This document shows positions 48,191 to 57,604 of a DNA stretch of 64,000 bases, one piece after another. The notes beneath the pieces were generated by a model. The model was given only the letters and a program-made list of their open reading frames with translations, had not been told where the DNA came from and ran no database searches. The DNA is from Rhodopseudomonas sp. BAL398. GTDB taxonomy: Bacteria; Pseudomonadota; Alphaproteobacteria; Rhizobiales; Xanthobacteraceae. Every line of letters starts with the position of its first letter. Position 1 is the first letter of the stretch. A program made the position numbers and the translations under genes. The DNA lies in contig NZ_CP133111.1 of NCBI RefSeq assembly GCF_033001325.1, positions 4,046,501 to 4,110,500 on the forward strand, given 5' to 3'.

Positions 48191-49693
48191 ATGACCGACC
48201 TTGACGACGCGTTTCTGGTTGAGATCACGATCGACGGTGTGCACGAGGCGATGCGCGCCGGTCGGCTGACCGCGCGCAAGCTGGTCGAGTTCTATGTCGC
48301 TCGCATCGCTGCCTATGACAAAGCCGGGCCGTCGATCAATTCGATCATCTCGATCAATGCCGCGGCGCTCGACGAGGCGGATGCGCTCGACGCCAAGTTT
48401 CAAGCGTCAGGGCTGACCGGGCCGTTGCACGGCATTCCCATGGTGATCAAGGACCAGGGCGACGTGATCGGTCAGCCGACGACGATGGGCTCGGTGTTGT
48501 TCGCCGGGCACCAGCCCGGGCGCGACGCCTTTGCGCTGGCGAAGCTGAAGGCCGCCGGGGCCATCATTCTCGGTAAATCGACCTTGGGCGAACTCGGCGC
48601 CGGCGACACCCATGGCTCGTTGTTCGGCTCCACCCGCAACGTGTTTGATTTCGAACGCACCGCCGGGGGATCGTCCGGCGGATCGGGCGCCGCGGTGTCG
48701 GCGAATCTCTGCACGGTCGGCATCGGACAAGAGGGCTTCTCGTCGATCCGGCGGCCGGCGGCCTGGAACGGCATCGCCGGGATGCGGCCGACCGCGGGCC
48801 TGGTCAGTCGCGACGGAATTTACGGCGGCTGGCCCTCGATCAACGGTTCGCTCGGCCCGATGGCGCGCAACGTTCGCGACCTCGCCATTCTGTTGGATAC
48901 GATGGTCGGCTACGACGCCAAAGATCCGATCACCGCGCTCGGCGCGCACCGGATCGCCGACAGTTATTCGGCGGGATTGAACGTCGACGCGATGAAGGGC
49001 GCGCGCATCGGAATTCTGCGCGAGCCGTGCGGCTACGCGACCGAGCCCGACAGCGACGACTTCAAGGCGATCGACGAGGTATTTTCGCGGGCCGTCGAGG
49101 AGTTGAAAGCGCAGGGCGCCGAGGTGGTCGATCCGATCGTGATCCCGAACCTGGTCGAGCTTCTCAGCAAGCGCGCCCGATCGGCCACCGAGGACGACGA
49201 GTCCTTTGCGCATTACGTGTCGGGATCCGCAGCGCCGCCGTTCCGGTCACGCCGCGAGGCGATGGCTTCCGAGGTGTTCAAAGGCGTATCGCGCGGCGCG
49301 CAGGCGCGCTGGAGCGCCAAGCCCAATCAGGACAGCTATCACGAATACATCAAGGCACGCGACACCCTGATGCTCAATCTGCATCAGGTGATGGCGAGCT
49401 TGCGGCTCGATGCGATCGTCCACAAGGCCGTCGAGCATCAACCGACGCTGATCGCCGAGGGGCTCAACCCGCCGTTCCGCGACCAGACCGGGGCCATTCA
49501 CATCAACACCTTCCTGGTGTTCGTGCCCTCGGTGGTGGTGCCCTGCGGCTTCACGCGCAATGGGCTTCCTGCCGGGTTGACGTTCCTCGGCCGGCCGTAT
49601 GACGACGCCAGCATGTTGCGTTATGCTTACGCCTACGAACAAGCGACGCGACATCGTCGGTCCCCCTCGTTGGGGCTGCAAAATGTACAATGA
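48191..49693 (+). CDS. Amidase-signature family amidohydrolase
   Basis: A 500-residue amidase with the Ser-cisSer-Lys triad. Lys87 lies in LHGIPMVIKDQGD, the Ser pair 161/162 in RTAGGSSGGSGAAVSA, and the nucleophile is about Ser185 in GFSSIRRPA. The start at 48191 (MTDLDDAF) has AGAGGG upstream; the longer frame to 47990 runs through the operator. The substrate is unknown; within this locus maleamate or a pyridine carboxamide are possible. Its stop overlaps the UbiD start by 11 bp, giving tight coupling. Confidence 0.88.
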   Translation: MTDLDDAFLVEITIDGVHEAMRAGRLTARKLVEFYVARIAAYDKAGPSINSIISINAAALDEADALDAKFQASGLTGPLHGIPMVIKDQGDVIGQPTTMGSVLFAGHQPGRDAFALAKLKAAGAIILGKSTLGELGAGDTHGSLFGSTRNVFDFERTAGGSSGGSGAAVSANLCTVGIGQEGFSSIRRPAAWNGIAGMRPTAGLVSRDGIYGGWPSINGSLGPMARNVRDLAILLDTMVGYDAKDPITALGAHRIADSYSAGLNVDAMKGARIGILREPCGYATEPDSDDFKAIDEVFSRAVEELKAQGAEVVDPIVIPNLVELLSKRARSATEDDESFAHYVSGSAAPPFRSRREAMASEVFKGVSRGAQARWSAKPNQDSYHEYIKARDTLMLNLHQVMASLRLDAIVHKAVEHQPTLIAEGLNPPFRDQTGAIHINTFLVFVPSVVVPCGFTRNGLPAGLTFLGRPYDDASMLRYAYAYEQATRHRRSPSLGLQNVQ

Positions 49694-51110
49694 TCTTCGC
49701 GAATATATTCAGCAGATCGATGCGCTCGGCGAGCTGCGGCGGATCGACGGCGCGGATCCGGTCCATGAACTCGGCGGAATTACCGAGGTCGCGGCCGGCT
49801 CGGCGGCCTGTCCGGCGCTGCTGTTCGACAGCATCAAGGGCTTTCAGAAAGGCTATCGCGTCTTCACCAACGCCACGACCAATCCCCGTCGCGCCGCATT
49901 GGCGCTCGGCATCGACACCGAGCTGCGCCCGGTCGAGGCGCTGAAGGCCTGGAAAGAAAAGCGGGCGACGCTGAAGCCGCTTCCGGTCAAGACGATTAGC
50001 TCGGCGGCATTCTTCGACAACAGTTTCGAGGATGACGCCGTCGATCTGACCAAACTTCCGGCGCCGACCTGGCATCGCAACGACGGCGGCCCGTATATCG
50101 GCTCGGGCAGCCTGGTGGTCACGGGCGATCCCGACAGCGATTGGGTCAATGCGTCGATCTATCGAGTCCAGGTGCATTCCCGCAATCTGGTCACCGTGCA
50201 GTTCGATCATCAGGGCCGTCACGGCGCGATCATTGCACGCAAATATTGGGATCAAGGCAAGCCGTGCCCGATCGCGATCGTGAACGGTCAGGATCCGGCG
50301 CTGTTCATTTCCGGATTCGAGTATTTGCCGGAGGGCGGATCGGAATATGAGTTCGCCGGCGCGATCAAGAATACGCCGCTCGACGTGATCAAGGCGCCGC
50401 GAAGCGGTCTGCCGATTCCGGCCCACGCGGAAATCATTCTCGAGGGCGTGCTGCTGCCGCCCTCCGAGATGACGCTTCCCGAAGGACCGTTCGGCGAATT
50501 CACCGGTTACTACGCGGCCGACACACGGCCTGCGGCCGTGATGCGGGTGGATGCTGTCTATCACCGCAACGATCCGATCCTGTTCGGCTCGCCGCCGTTG
50601 AAACCGCCGCGGTTTCATTTCGGGATGCCGATGCGGGCGGCGAGCATCTGGGGCAATCTCGAGACCTGCGGGGTGACCGACGTCGTCGGCGCCTGGCAGC
50701 ATGTGTCGCAACTGATGACCGTGGTGGCGCTGAAGCAGCGTTACGCCGGACACAGCAAACGCGCCGGCCTGATCGCGGCGGCGAACAGCTATATGGGACG
50801 TCTGGTGGTCACCGTCGACGAGGACGTCGATCCCTCCAGCCTGGCCGACGTGATGTGGGCGGTGACCACGCGCTGCGAGCCTTCGGAATCCGTCGACATC
50901 ATCCGCAATGCCTGGAGTTCGTCGCTCGACCCGCGACTTCGTCCCAGCGATCGGGCGGCCGGACTGACGTCGCACTCGAAGATGATCATCGATGCCTGCA
51001 AGCCGTTCGATTGGATCGACAGCTATCCGACCGCCTCGGCGCTGCTGCCGAGAGAGGCCGCTGAGATCGAGGCGAAATGGCGCGACATGCTGGCGGGCAA
51101 AGCCACCTAA
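49683..51110 (+). CDS. UbiD family (prenylated-FMN) decarboxylase
   Basis: A 475-residue UbiD-type decarboxylase that should need prFMN from a UbiX made elsewhere. Catalytic residues match the family triad: Arg161 in NASIYRVQVHSRN, Glu267 and Glu272 in LPEGPFGEFTGYY (E-X4-E). Other blocks are FFDNSFEDDAVDLTKLPAPT and IGSGSLVVTGDPDS. It is expected to remove (or add) a carboxylate on an aromatic or heteroaromatic ring. The start at 49683 (MYNDLREYI) is chosen; the 28-residue extension lies wholly within the amidase gene. Confidence 0.9.
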   Translation: MYNDLREYIQQIDALGELRRIDGADPVHELGGITEVAAGSAACPALLFDSIKGFQKGYRVFTNATTNPRRAALALGIDTELRPVEALKAWKEKRATLKPLPVKTISSAAFFDNSFEDDAVDLTKLPAPTWHRNDGGPYIGSGSLVVTGDPDSDWVNASIYRVQVHSRNLVTVQFDHQGRHGAIIARKYWDQGKPCPIAIVNGQDPALFISGFEYLPEGGSEYEFAGAIKNTPLDVIKAPRSGLPIPAHAEIILEGVLLPPSEMTLPEGPFGEFTGYYAADTRPAAVMRVDAVYHRNDPILFGSPPLKPPRFHFGMPMRAASIWGNLETCGVTDVVGAWQHVSQLMTVVALKQRYAGHSKRAGLIAAANSYMGRLVVTVDEDVDPSSLADVMWAVTTRCEPSESVDIIRNAWSSSLDPRLRPSDRAAGLTSHSKMIIDACKPFDWIDSYPTASALLPREAAEIEAKWRDMLAGKAT

Positions 51111-51161
51111 TCGCGGCCTCGGCGGCGATGCGACGGCGCGATTCGGTTGGCGGATGAGCCG

Positions 51162-51740
51162 TCAGGTCGACTGGTAAGTCTCGACGACCTTGATCTCGGC
51201 GAGGGCATATTCGGAATTCTGCAAAAGCTGCGTGGCGAATTCGTTGGCGCTTTCGATCTGCTTGCGGTCCATGCCTTTGAACAGGATGTCGTTGATGCTT
51301 CGCACCACCGGCGCGACCTCGGTGACCGCGGCTTCGCCTTTCGGCGACAACTTGATCAGCACGCTGCGTTTGTCTTTTGTGTTCCGTTTCTTGGTCAGCA
51401 GTCCTTTGCGGATCAGCCGACCGACCTCGGTGGTGACGTGGGTCGCAGCCAGGCCAATGTAGTTGGACAGCGGAGCGATCGCGATGCCGTCGTGACCTTG
51501 CCGATAGGCGACGCCCATCAGCACGGTGAACTGGCTGCTGGTCAAATCCAGCCGCCGGCCGAACGCCTCTCGGCAGGCCAGCAGACGGCCGAGCGACTGC
51601 ACCAGACGGTAGATGACGTCCCGCATCCAGTCGTCGGATCCGCCTTTCAGCAGATCCTTTCGCGACGTGGTCAGCGGCGAGACATACAGGCCACGCGATG
51701 CGGCTGACTTCCCTGCAGATTTATCGCTCAATTTGCTCAT
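51162..51740 (-). CDS. MarR family transcriptional regulator
   Basis: A 192-residue MarR protein. The winged HTH is at about 55-140 (LTSSQFTVLMGVAYRQGHDG, IAPLSNYIGLAATHVTTEVG, LIRKGLLTKKRNTKDKRSVL), flanked by dimerisation helices. The ATG at 51740 is preferred; the frame extends to a TTG at 51764. It is convergent with ubiD. A palindrome of the shared type lies 73-91 bp upstream, so it is the best candidate regulator of the locus. Confidence 0.92.
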   Translation of the reverse strand: MSKLSDKSAGKSAASRGLYVSPLTTSRKDLLKGGSDDWMRDVIYRLVQSLGRLLACREAFGRRLDLTSSQFTVLMGVAYRQGHDGIAIAPLSNYIGLAATHVTTEVGRLIRKGLLTKKRNTKDKRSVLIKLSPKGEAAVTEVAPVVRSINDILFKGMDRKQIESANEFATQLLQNSEYALAEIKVVETYQST

Positions 51741-52167
51741 CGGTTGCTCGGCCCGCTCTTTCAACTATCTGGCGTGCATAACATAGGATGCGCGCGACCG
51801 GAAAATAACTTTAGGATACGACGTGTACATTCGTTCCGTAGTGAGTAAAGGGCGTCGTCAGTCGAATCCGGCGGCGCGCGGTGCCGTCCCCACTATCATA
51901 GGTCGGCGGGCGGCACCTAGCGTTTACTCAGGTGAGATGAACGGGCGGCCGTCGACAGCAAACAGCTCGCGGTCGGTCGGCCGCGCGAGGATTCTGCCTG
52001 GCTGGATAGCGCCGGAGCCGCGGCGGTGCAGCAATGTCACCACATGCGCAGGGCCATGCGGTGCATTGCCCAAAACTCGGGCTTTTGTGTCGCTGAGCTG
52101 TCGCGGCACCAACAATTAGGCAGACGTGTCTGCACAGACTTGGCGAGTTCCGCGAAGGTCGATGAGC
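51741..52167. other. Intergenic region upstream of marR
   Basis: A 427-bp gap between marR and the end of the transporter operon. It contains palindrome F (51813-51831). Two opposed short frames (51924-52115 minus, 51823-52119 plus) lack a domain and a ribosome-binding site. Otherwise nothing is recognised. Confidence 0.45.
51813..51831. promoter_or_regulatory. Regulon palindrome F (marR promoter)
   Basis: AGGATACGACGTGTACATT, with core TAC-GACGT-GTA. The right half GTACATT is identical to those at 59718 and 60069. It is placed to mediate marR autoregulation. Confidence 0.6.
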
Positions 52168-52395
52168 TCATCCTCGATCGCGGGCGGCGCGGCGGCGCTC
52201 CACCTCTTCGATGGTCAGCGGAACGCCCCCCGTGGACCACAGTCCGCTCGCGATCTCGCTGATCGTGACCAAGACGTTCGGCCGGATCGCATCCCCGGAG
52301 ACCCGCACGAAAGCGTCGGTGATGTCACGGATCAGCTGGGTCTGCTGGTCGCGGGTGAAGGCGCCGGCGAGATGTTGGACTTGAACGAGAGGCAT
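52168..52395 (-). CDS. 4-oxalocrotonate tautomerase family protein
   Basis: A 75-residue tautomerase. After Met removal the N terminus is Pro1 (PLVQVQHLAGAFTRDQQ), the catalytic base of the 4-OT superfamily. VLVTISEIASGLWSTGGVPL supplies the conserved beta-strand and hydrophobic pocket. It would isomerise an enol or unsaturated dicarboxylate. It is the last gene of the transporter operon (32 bp after the permease), so it probably acts on the pathway's open-chain product. GGAG precedes the ATG. Confidence 0.88.
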   Translation of the reverse strand: MPLVQVQHLAGAFTRDQQTQLIRDITDAFVRVSGDAIRPNVLVTISEIASGLWSTGGVPLTIEEVERRRAARDRG

Positions 52396-52427
52396 CGGGA
52401 CTTCTCCAATTGTTGGTCGGCGCGGTT

Positions 52428-53402
52428 TCAGCTGCGGCGCAGCGCCAGCCGAAGCATGTCGAGCCGCGTGTTGAAGGCGGTGCCGTCGAGGATCGCGATG
52501 GCGAGAAGAACCAGGCCGACGAAGATCTCGTGCGCGTAAGACGACAGGCCGAGCGCGTTGAGCCCGGATTGCAGAACGCTGAGCGTTAGCGTGCCGAGCG
52601 CGATGCCGAGCGGCCGGCCGGTGCCGCCGGACAGCGAGACGCCGCCGAGGATCGCTGCCGTGGTTGCAGGCACCAGCACGTTGGACAGGCCAGTCGGCGC
52701 GGCCGAGGCCAGGCTGTAGCCGAGCAGCGCGCCGCACATCGCCGCCAGGGCGCCGGAGAACGCGAAAGTTCCGATCAGCAAAGTGTCGACGCGGATGCCC
52801 GCAGACAGCGCGGCCCGGCGGTCACCGCCGACCGCCAGCAGATCGCGGCCGAGCTTGGTCATGCCGAAGATCAGCGCGACGACGGCAAAGATGATCAGAA
52901 CGTTGAGACTGGGAATCGAAAAGAAGCCGAAAATGTGTTGCCCGAGCAAGCCCGCGACCTCGAGGTCGTCATACTGGATCGAGCGGCTTTCGGTCAGCGC
53001 ATAGGAGACGCCGAAAAACACCAGCAATCCGCCGAGTGTCACGCCGATTGAGGGCAGTTTCAGCCGCGCGATGATGAAGCCCTGCAGCAGCCCGGTGCAA
53101 AGCCCGGTGCCGACCGCGGCGACAAGACCGAGCCAGGGATTGTCGCCGCCGGTCAGCACCGCGATGCACCCTGCCATGCCGACCATGCCGGCGACCGACA
53201 GATCGAACTCCCGAATGATCATCGTCATGCCGACGCCGAGGGCGATCGGCCCCACGGTGGCAAAGATCTGCAGCACGCTGAACACGATCGAGGACGAGAG
53301 GAACCGGCCATGACTGCCGTCGATGGCGGCGAGGATCAAGATGACGGCCAGCAACACGGCCGACGGACGAAGATAGGGAGCCAGCAGGTGGCGGTTGAAC
53401 AT
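52428..53402 (-). CDS. ABC sugar-type importer permease (RbsC-like), second subunit
   Basis: A 324-residue permease of the BPD_transp_2 (RbsC) family with about eight to ten helices: LRPSAVLLAVILILAAIDGS, GVGMTMIIREFDLSVAGMVG with the typical E-F-D-LSVG-like loop, and ATTAAILGGVSLSGGTGRPL with the conserved GG loop. It forms a heterodimer with the preceding permease. The 6-bp gap indicates one transcript. Confidence 0.93.
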   Translation of the reverse strand: MFNRHLLAPYLRPSAVLLAVILILAAIDGSHGRFLSSSIVFSVLQIFATVGPIALGVGMTMIIREFDLSVAGMVGMAGCIAVLTGGDNPWLGLVAAVGTGLCTGLLQGFIIARLKLPSIGVTLGGLLVFFGVSYALTESRSIQYDDLEVAGLLGQHIFGFFSIPSLNVLIIFAVVALIFGMTKLGRDLLAVGGDRRAALSAGIRVDTLLIGTFAFSGALAAMCGALLGYSLASAAPTGLSNVLVPATTAAILGGVSLSGGTGRPLGIALGTLTLSVLQSGLNALGLSSYAHEIFVGLVLLAIAILDGTAFNTRLDMLRLALRRS

Positions 53403-53408
53403 GACTGC

Positions 53409-54395
53409 TTACTTTCGGGTGATCGTGGTCTGCAGCAGGATGACGGCCAGAATGGTGATGCCGGAGATCAGGTATTGCCATTCCTGGCGAAAGCCGTGGA
53501 GCAGCAGGATCACCCGCACGACCTCCATGATGACCACGCCGATGATGGTGCGGACGATCGAGCCGCGGCCGCCTTCGATCGCCGTGCCGCCGATGATCAC
53601 CGCGGTGATGGCGTCGTAGTCGAAGGTCGCGCCGTAATCCATATTGCCCTTGCTGTAGCGCGCGGCGAGCAGCATGCCCGGCACCGCGGCGAACAGACCC
53701 GCCCACAGATAGGCGCTCGCCGTGGTCCGCCAGACGCGGATGCCGGCGGCCTCGGCGGCCCTGCGGCTGCTGCCGACCATCATCAGATTGCGGCCGAACA
53801 CGGTGAACGACAGCAGCAATTGTCCGATCACCGCCACCCCGACCATCAGCAGGAACTCAATCGGCAGGCCGAGCAACTTGCCGCGCAGCACCTCCTGGCC
53901 GGATCCCGGAGGAATGAACAGCGAACTGCCGTCGGTGCACCAGGGCGCGATGCCGATCAACAGTCCGAAGAACGCGATGCTGACCACCAGCGGATTGGCG
54001 CCGAGCCAGCCGATGATCAGGCCCTGCGCCAGGCTGACCAGCGCGCCGAACATCAGCGACAGTGCAATCGCCGGAACGATCCCCCACGACAGCAGCGCGG
54101 CGGTGAACACCAGCGTCGTCGCCGACACCGTCGCGCCAAGGCTGAACGACATGATGTTTCCGCTCACGGTCAAGAGCGTCATGCCAACCGCCACGCAACC
54201 GACGAACGACGCCGTGGTCACCAGCGACAGCAGGCTTGCCGCGCTGAGGAAGCCGGGCGAGCTCAGCGCGATGATCGCCAGGGCGGCCAGAAACACCACC
54301 CTGAGGACGGTGATCATCATGGTCCCGCGACTGGCAAGGCGGAGGGTGCTCGGCGCGCGAAATCCGGGACGGTCCACAGTGGAAGGCGTGCTCAT
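53409..54395 (-). CDS. ABC sugar-type importer permease (RbsC-like), first subunit
   Basis: A 328-residue permease of the same RbsC family: VAVGMTLLTVSGNIMSFSLG, DAITAVIIGGTAIEGGRGSI and TIIGVVIMEVVRVILLLHGF. It overlaps the ATP-binding gene by 4 bp (ATGA). The loop where RbsC members carry a DLSVG motif reads GNIMSFSLGA, a variation seen in non-sugar importers of this family. Confidence 0.93.
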   Translation of the reverse strand: MSTPSTVDRPGFRAPSTLRLASRGTMMITVLRVVFLAALAIIALSSPGFLSAASLLSLVTTASFVGCVAVGMTLLTVSGNIMSFSLGATVSATTLVFTAALLSWGIVPAIALSLMFGALVSLAQGLIIGWLGANPLVVSIAFFGLLIGIAPWCTDGSSLFIPPGSGQEVLRGKLLGLPIEFLLMVGVAVIGQLLLSFTVFGRNLMMVGSSRRAAEAAGIRVWRTTASAYLWAGLFAAVPGMLLAARYSKGNMDYGATFDYDAITAVIIGGTAIEGGRGSIVRTIIGVVIMEVVRVILLLHGFRQEWQYLISGITILAVILLQTTITRK

Positions 54396-55930
54396 GAAGC
54401 GGTCACTCCGGAAATCGCCTCGGCGGGCGGCGAAGCCAGATCTGGCGGGTGGGTGATGTCGGCGAGGATGTCTTTCATGGCGATGGCCGCGCCCTCATAA
54501 CGACGGACAAATCGCCCGCGATACAGCGTGATGACGATGTCGGCGACGCCGACGATCTCTTCGAGGTCGGTCGAGGTCATCACCAGGCCGAAGCCTTGGT
54601 CGCAAAACGAGCGCATCATCTGATAGATGTCGGCACGGGCGCCGACGTCGACGCCGCGGGTCGGCTCGTTCATCAGCAAGATCCCGGGCGCCTGGCCCAT
54701 GGCGCGGCCGAACAATACTTTCTGCTGATTACCGCCGCTCAATTGCCCGATCTCGGAATCCAGCCGCGTCTTGTCGACACCGACCTGCGCCAGCAGCGAT
54801 TTGGCTGCGTTGCGAAGTCGCGATCGGGAGATCAGTCCGAACCAGCCGAGCAGCGGTAGCCGCGTGGCGACGACATTGTCGAGCACGCGCATGCGCGCAA
54901 AGATGCCTTCGGCAGCGCGATCCTCGGAAATGAAATGGATATTGTGGGCACGCGAGACCGCGGCCGAATTGAGCCGCATCGGCGTGCCGCCGACGCTCAC
55001 CGTGCCGGTGGCGATGCTGAGCCCGGCCAGCGCCCGTAATACGTGATGCGCGCCCGACCCGACCTGTCCGGCGATGCACACCAGCCGTCCGCGGGGTAGC
55101 GTCATCGAGAGGTCGTGCACCAGCCCGGGCACCGAGAGGTTGGCGACGTTGAGCGCCGCCTCGTGAAAGGTTTCGTTGGGTTGATGCCGATACATATCCT
55201 CGAACGAGCGGCCGAGCATCAGCTCGATCAGGCGCTCGCGATCGCAGTCGCCAACTGGCATGGTGACGATATGGCGGCCGTTGCGCAGCACGGTGACGCT
55301 GTCGCAGATCGAAAATACTTCGCCGAGCCGGTGCGTGATGTAGATCACCGATCGCCCCTCGGCCTTGAGCGCACGGATCGCAGCGAAGATGTTGGCGATT
55401 TCGTTGTCGGACAAAGTCGCCGTCGGCTCGTCCAGAATCAGCAGCCGCGCGTCGCCGACCAGCAGTCGCGCAATCTCGATCATCTGGCATTGTCCGATCG
55501 AAAGATCGCGGGCCAACGCGTCAAGCTCGAGATGCCCGGCGCCGATCCGCGACAGCGCCGCCTGCGCCTTGTCGCGAAATTCGCGGCGGCGGTGAAACAC
55601 CGGGACGCGATTGCTGCCGAGCCAGATGTTGTCGAGCACCGAAAGCGACGGCACGATGCTGAGCTCCTGCGCGACCTGGGCGAAGCCGGCGTCCTGCGCA
55701 TCGCGCGGCGAGAGGAATTCCGCGGGATGACCGTCGACGTGGATGGTGCCGGTGTCAGGGCGTTGGATCCCCATCAAAATCTTGACCAGCGTGCTCTTGC
55801 CGGCACCGTTTTCGCCGCAGATGGCGCGGATCTCACCCTGCGCGAGCGACAGGCTCACATCCTGCAGTGCCGCGACTTGGCCCTGAGCGAAACTTTTCGA
55901 GATGCGATTTACGGACAGCATGTCGGTCAC
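54392..55930 (-). CDS. ABC sugar-type importer ATP-binding protein (RbsA/MglA-like)
   Basis: A 512-residue protein with two fused ABC domains. In the first are Walker A ICGENGAGKSTLVKIL (about 37-52), LSIGQCQMIEIARLL and Walker B ARLLILDEPTATLS. The second has a degenerate Walker A (AGQVGSGAHHVLRALAG) but an intact signature QLSGGNQQKVLFGRAMG, as is usual for RbsA. It begins at GTG 55930 (ATG 55921 is the alternative) with AAGG upstream. Confidence 0.93.
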   Translation of the reverse strand: MTDMLSVNRISKSFAQGQVAALQDVSLSLAQGEIRAICGENGAGKSTLVKILMGIQRPDTGTIHVDGHPAEFLSPRDAQDAGFAQVAQELSIVPSLSVLDNIWLGSNRVPVFHRRREFRDKAQAALSRIGAGHLELDALARDLSIGQCQMIEIARLLVGDARLLILDEPTATLSDNEIANIFAAIRALKAEGRSVIYITHRLGEVFSICDSVTVLRNGRHIVTMPVGDCDRERLIELMLGRSFEDMYRHQPNETFHEAALNVANLSVPGLVHDLSMTLPRGRLVCIAGQVGSGAHHVLRALAGLSIATGTVSVGGTPMRLNSAAVSRAHNIHFISEDRAAEGIFARMRVLDNVVATRLPLLGWFGLISRSRLRNAAKSLLAQVGVDKTRLDSEIGQLSGGNQQKVLFGRAMGQAPGILLMNEPTRGVDVGARADIYQMMRSFCDQGFGLVMTSTDLEEIVGVADIVITLYRGRFVRRYEGAAIAMKDILADITHPPDLASPPAEAISGVTAS

Positions 55931-56035
55931 CGGTGGGCCTTACGGATGTTGGCGAGATTGATATCCATTGAGTCGCGATCTAACGGCCGGCCTGTGCATC
56001 CATCGGGATACCAAGGCCGGCCGCTTGCCGATCGA

Positions 56036-57052
56036 CTAGAACGTGCAGGGACCTTCCCACTTTGCGAGGTTGTCCTTGGTGACCGCCTCGATCGGGAAAT
56101 ACTCGTACTTCGAAACCGGTTTGCCGTTGAAGTAGCTGGCGGCGACTTCGACGGTCTTGGCGGCTTCCCAGGTCGGGATCTGCGTGGCGGTTGCGAACAT
56201 CTTGCCGGCCTTGATCGCCTCGATGCCCTCCTTGAAGCAATCGCCGCCGATCACGGCCATCTTGCCCGGCCCGATGCCGACCTTGATGCCGGCCGCCTCC
56301 GCCGCCTGAATCGAGGCCGTCGCCATGTTGTCGGCCATGCCATAGATCACATCGATACCGCCTTGACCGGCGAAACGGCCGTAGAGCTGACCAGAGATCT
56401 TTTCGGTCAGCACCGGATCCCATTTGGCGTCCTCGATGGCGACGATTTTGACCTTCTTGTTTCTCGCAAGGACTTCCTTGATGCCGGTGACGCGCCGAGG
56501 CGCGAGGCCTTCGGCCAACAGCCCGGTGACCAGCGCGACATTGCCGCCGTCACGGCCGGACGCTTTCAAGGCATCGAGGATCGATTGCCCGCTGATCCGT
56601 CCGAGCGCGACGTTGTCTTCGCCGACGAATGAGACGAACAGATCCTCGGAGCCGGGCTTCGGCGGCGCGACGAACATGATCACCGGGATCTTGGCCTGCT
56701 TGGCGCGCTGCAGCGCCGGGATCACGGCGTGCTCCGACATGGCGATCATCACGATCATATCGAACTTGCGGGCGATCGCCTCGTCGATCTGGGTCGACTG
56801 CAGTGCGGGATCGTAGGGCGTGGTGAAGGTGGTGATCTCCATGCCGAAATCCTTGGCGCGTGCGATCACCAGCCGATTCAGCAACGCCATGTAATAGTCC
56901 TGCAAGGTCGCGACCATCAGCGCCACCTTCTTGCCCTTGGTCTGCGGCGTCGCCTCGTCCGCACGCGCGGCCGGCATCGCCATGGTGAGTCCGATCACGA
57001 CCGCGAGCACGGCGCTGGATCGTCGCATAATTCGACCGACGTGTTTTGACAT
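56036..57052 (-). CDS. ABC sugar-type importer periplasmic binding protein (RbsB-like)
   Basis: A 338-residue substrate-binding protein. Signal peptide 1-about 31 (SSAVLAVVIGLTMAMPAARA). The peripla_BP_4 domain has KKVALMVATLQDYYMALLNR and VDVIYGMADN-like DVIYGMADNMATASIQAAEA, and ends in Cys-Thr-Phe. It is the first gene of the five-gene operon SBP-ATPase-permease-permease-tautomerase. In this setting the ligand is more likely the aromatic or heterocyclic substrate than a sugar (inference). Confidence 0.92.
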   Translation of the reverse strand: MSKHVGRIMRRSSAVLAVVIGLTMAMPAARADEATPQTKGKKVALMVATLQDYYMALLNRLVIARAKDFGMEITTFTTPYDPALQSTQIDEAIARKFDMIVMIAMSEHAVIPALQRAKQAKIPVIMFVAPPKPGSEDLFVSFVGEDNVALGRISGQSILDALKASGRDGGNVALVTGLLAEGLAPRRVTGIKEVLARNKKVKIVAIEDAKWDPVLTEKISGQLYGRFAGQGGIDVIYGMADNMATASIQAAEAAGIKVGIGPGKMAVIGGDCFKEGIEAIKAGKMFATATQIPTWEAAKTVEVAASYFNGKPVSKYEYFPIEAVTKDNLAKWEGPCTF

Positions 57053-57193
57053 CAGAGTTCCCCTGAAATGGACTGAGAGTTACCGCTTATCGACCACGAC
57101 CGAAGTGCTCATCGGCAGGCTGGCGTGCACCCGCGCGGTCGCCAAACTTGACCGTGCAGAGAACGAGTGTGCGCGCCGATCCGCCGATCCAGC

Positions 57194-57212
57194 TACCTAC
57201 ATCATGTAGGTA
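57194..57212. promoter_or_regulatory. Regulon palindrome B (ABC operon promoter)
   Basis: TACCTACATCATGTAGGTA is a perfect 19-bp palindrome with the core TAC-ATCAT-GTA. It lies 142 bp upstream of the binding-protein start. It shares ATGTAGGTA with the site at 63750. Confidence 0.7.
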
Positions 57213-57587
57213 ACGTGACGGCGCGGAAAAATGCAAGGTGCATTTCTGAGCGTGCGACGCACCAAATTTAACCAGCCGATCGATGGCACGCGCGGCGGAC
57301 CCGCGCTCGGGCGTGACCGGCCGGGATCGGCCACCAATTGCAAGGAGGCAAGCCCGCGTGGTCCGGCGCAACGCGAGCCTTCGAAACGGCCAAAAAGCCC
57401 CGCAAAAACCGGGCAAGCGGCGTGTCGCAGAGATTACCTCGGGGGCGGCCGGCGGTCTGTCTTGGGGAACGCGTGTGGCCTGGCGGACGGCGCGGCGGCA
57501 CGACGGTTGCCGCTGTTGCGTGCGGTTGCCGGGGTAGACGCCGCGACGCCGGCTGTCTGCAAAGCATCCGGAAAAACGTCTTGATAT

Positions 57588-57604
57588 AGCTTAATGATGT
57601 AAGT
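57588..57604. promoter_or_regulatory. Regulon palindrome G, degenerate (nicD promoter)
   Basis: AGCTTAATGATGTAAGT aligns with palindrome B, but the left half has TTA in place of TAC. The CTTA...TAAG symmetry is retained. It lies about 35 bp before the nicD leader peptide. This is the weakest of the eight sites. Confidence 0.35.

Noticed and set aside
52428-57052. Reading the RbsBAC-like genes as a plain ribose uptake system
   Set aside because: No ribokinase, RbsD or LacI-type regulator is present; the operon instead includes a tautomerase and shares its operator type with catabolic genes.
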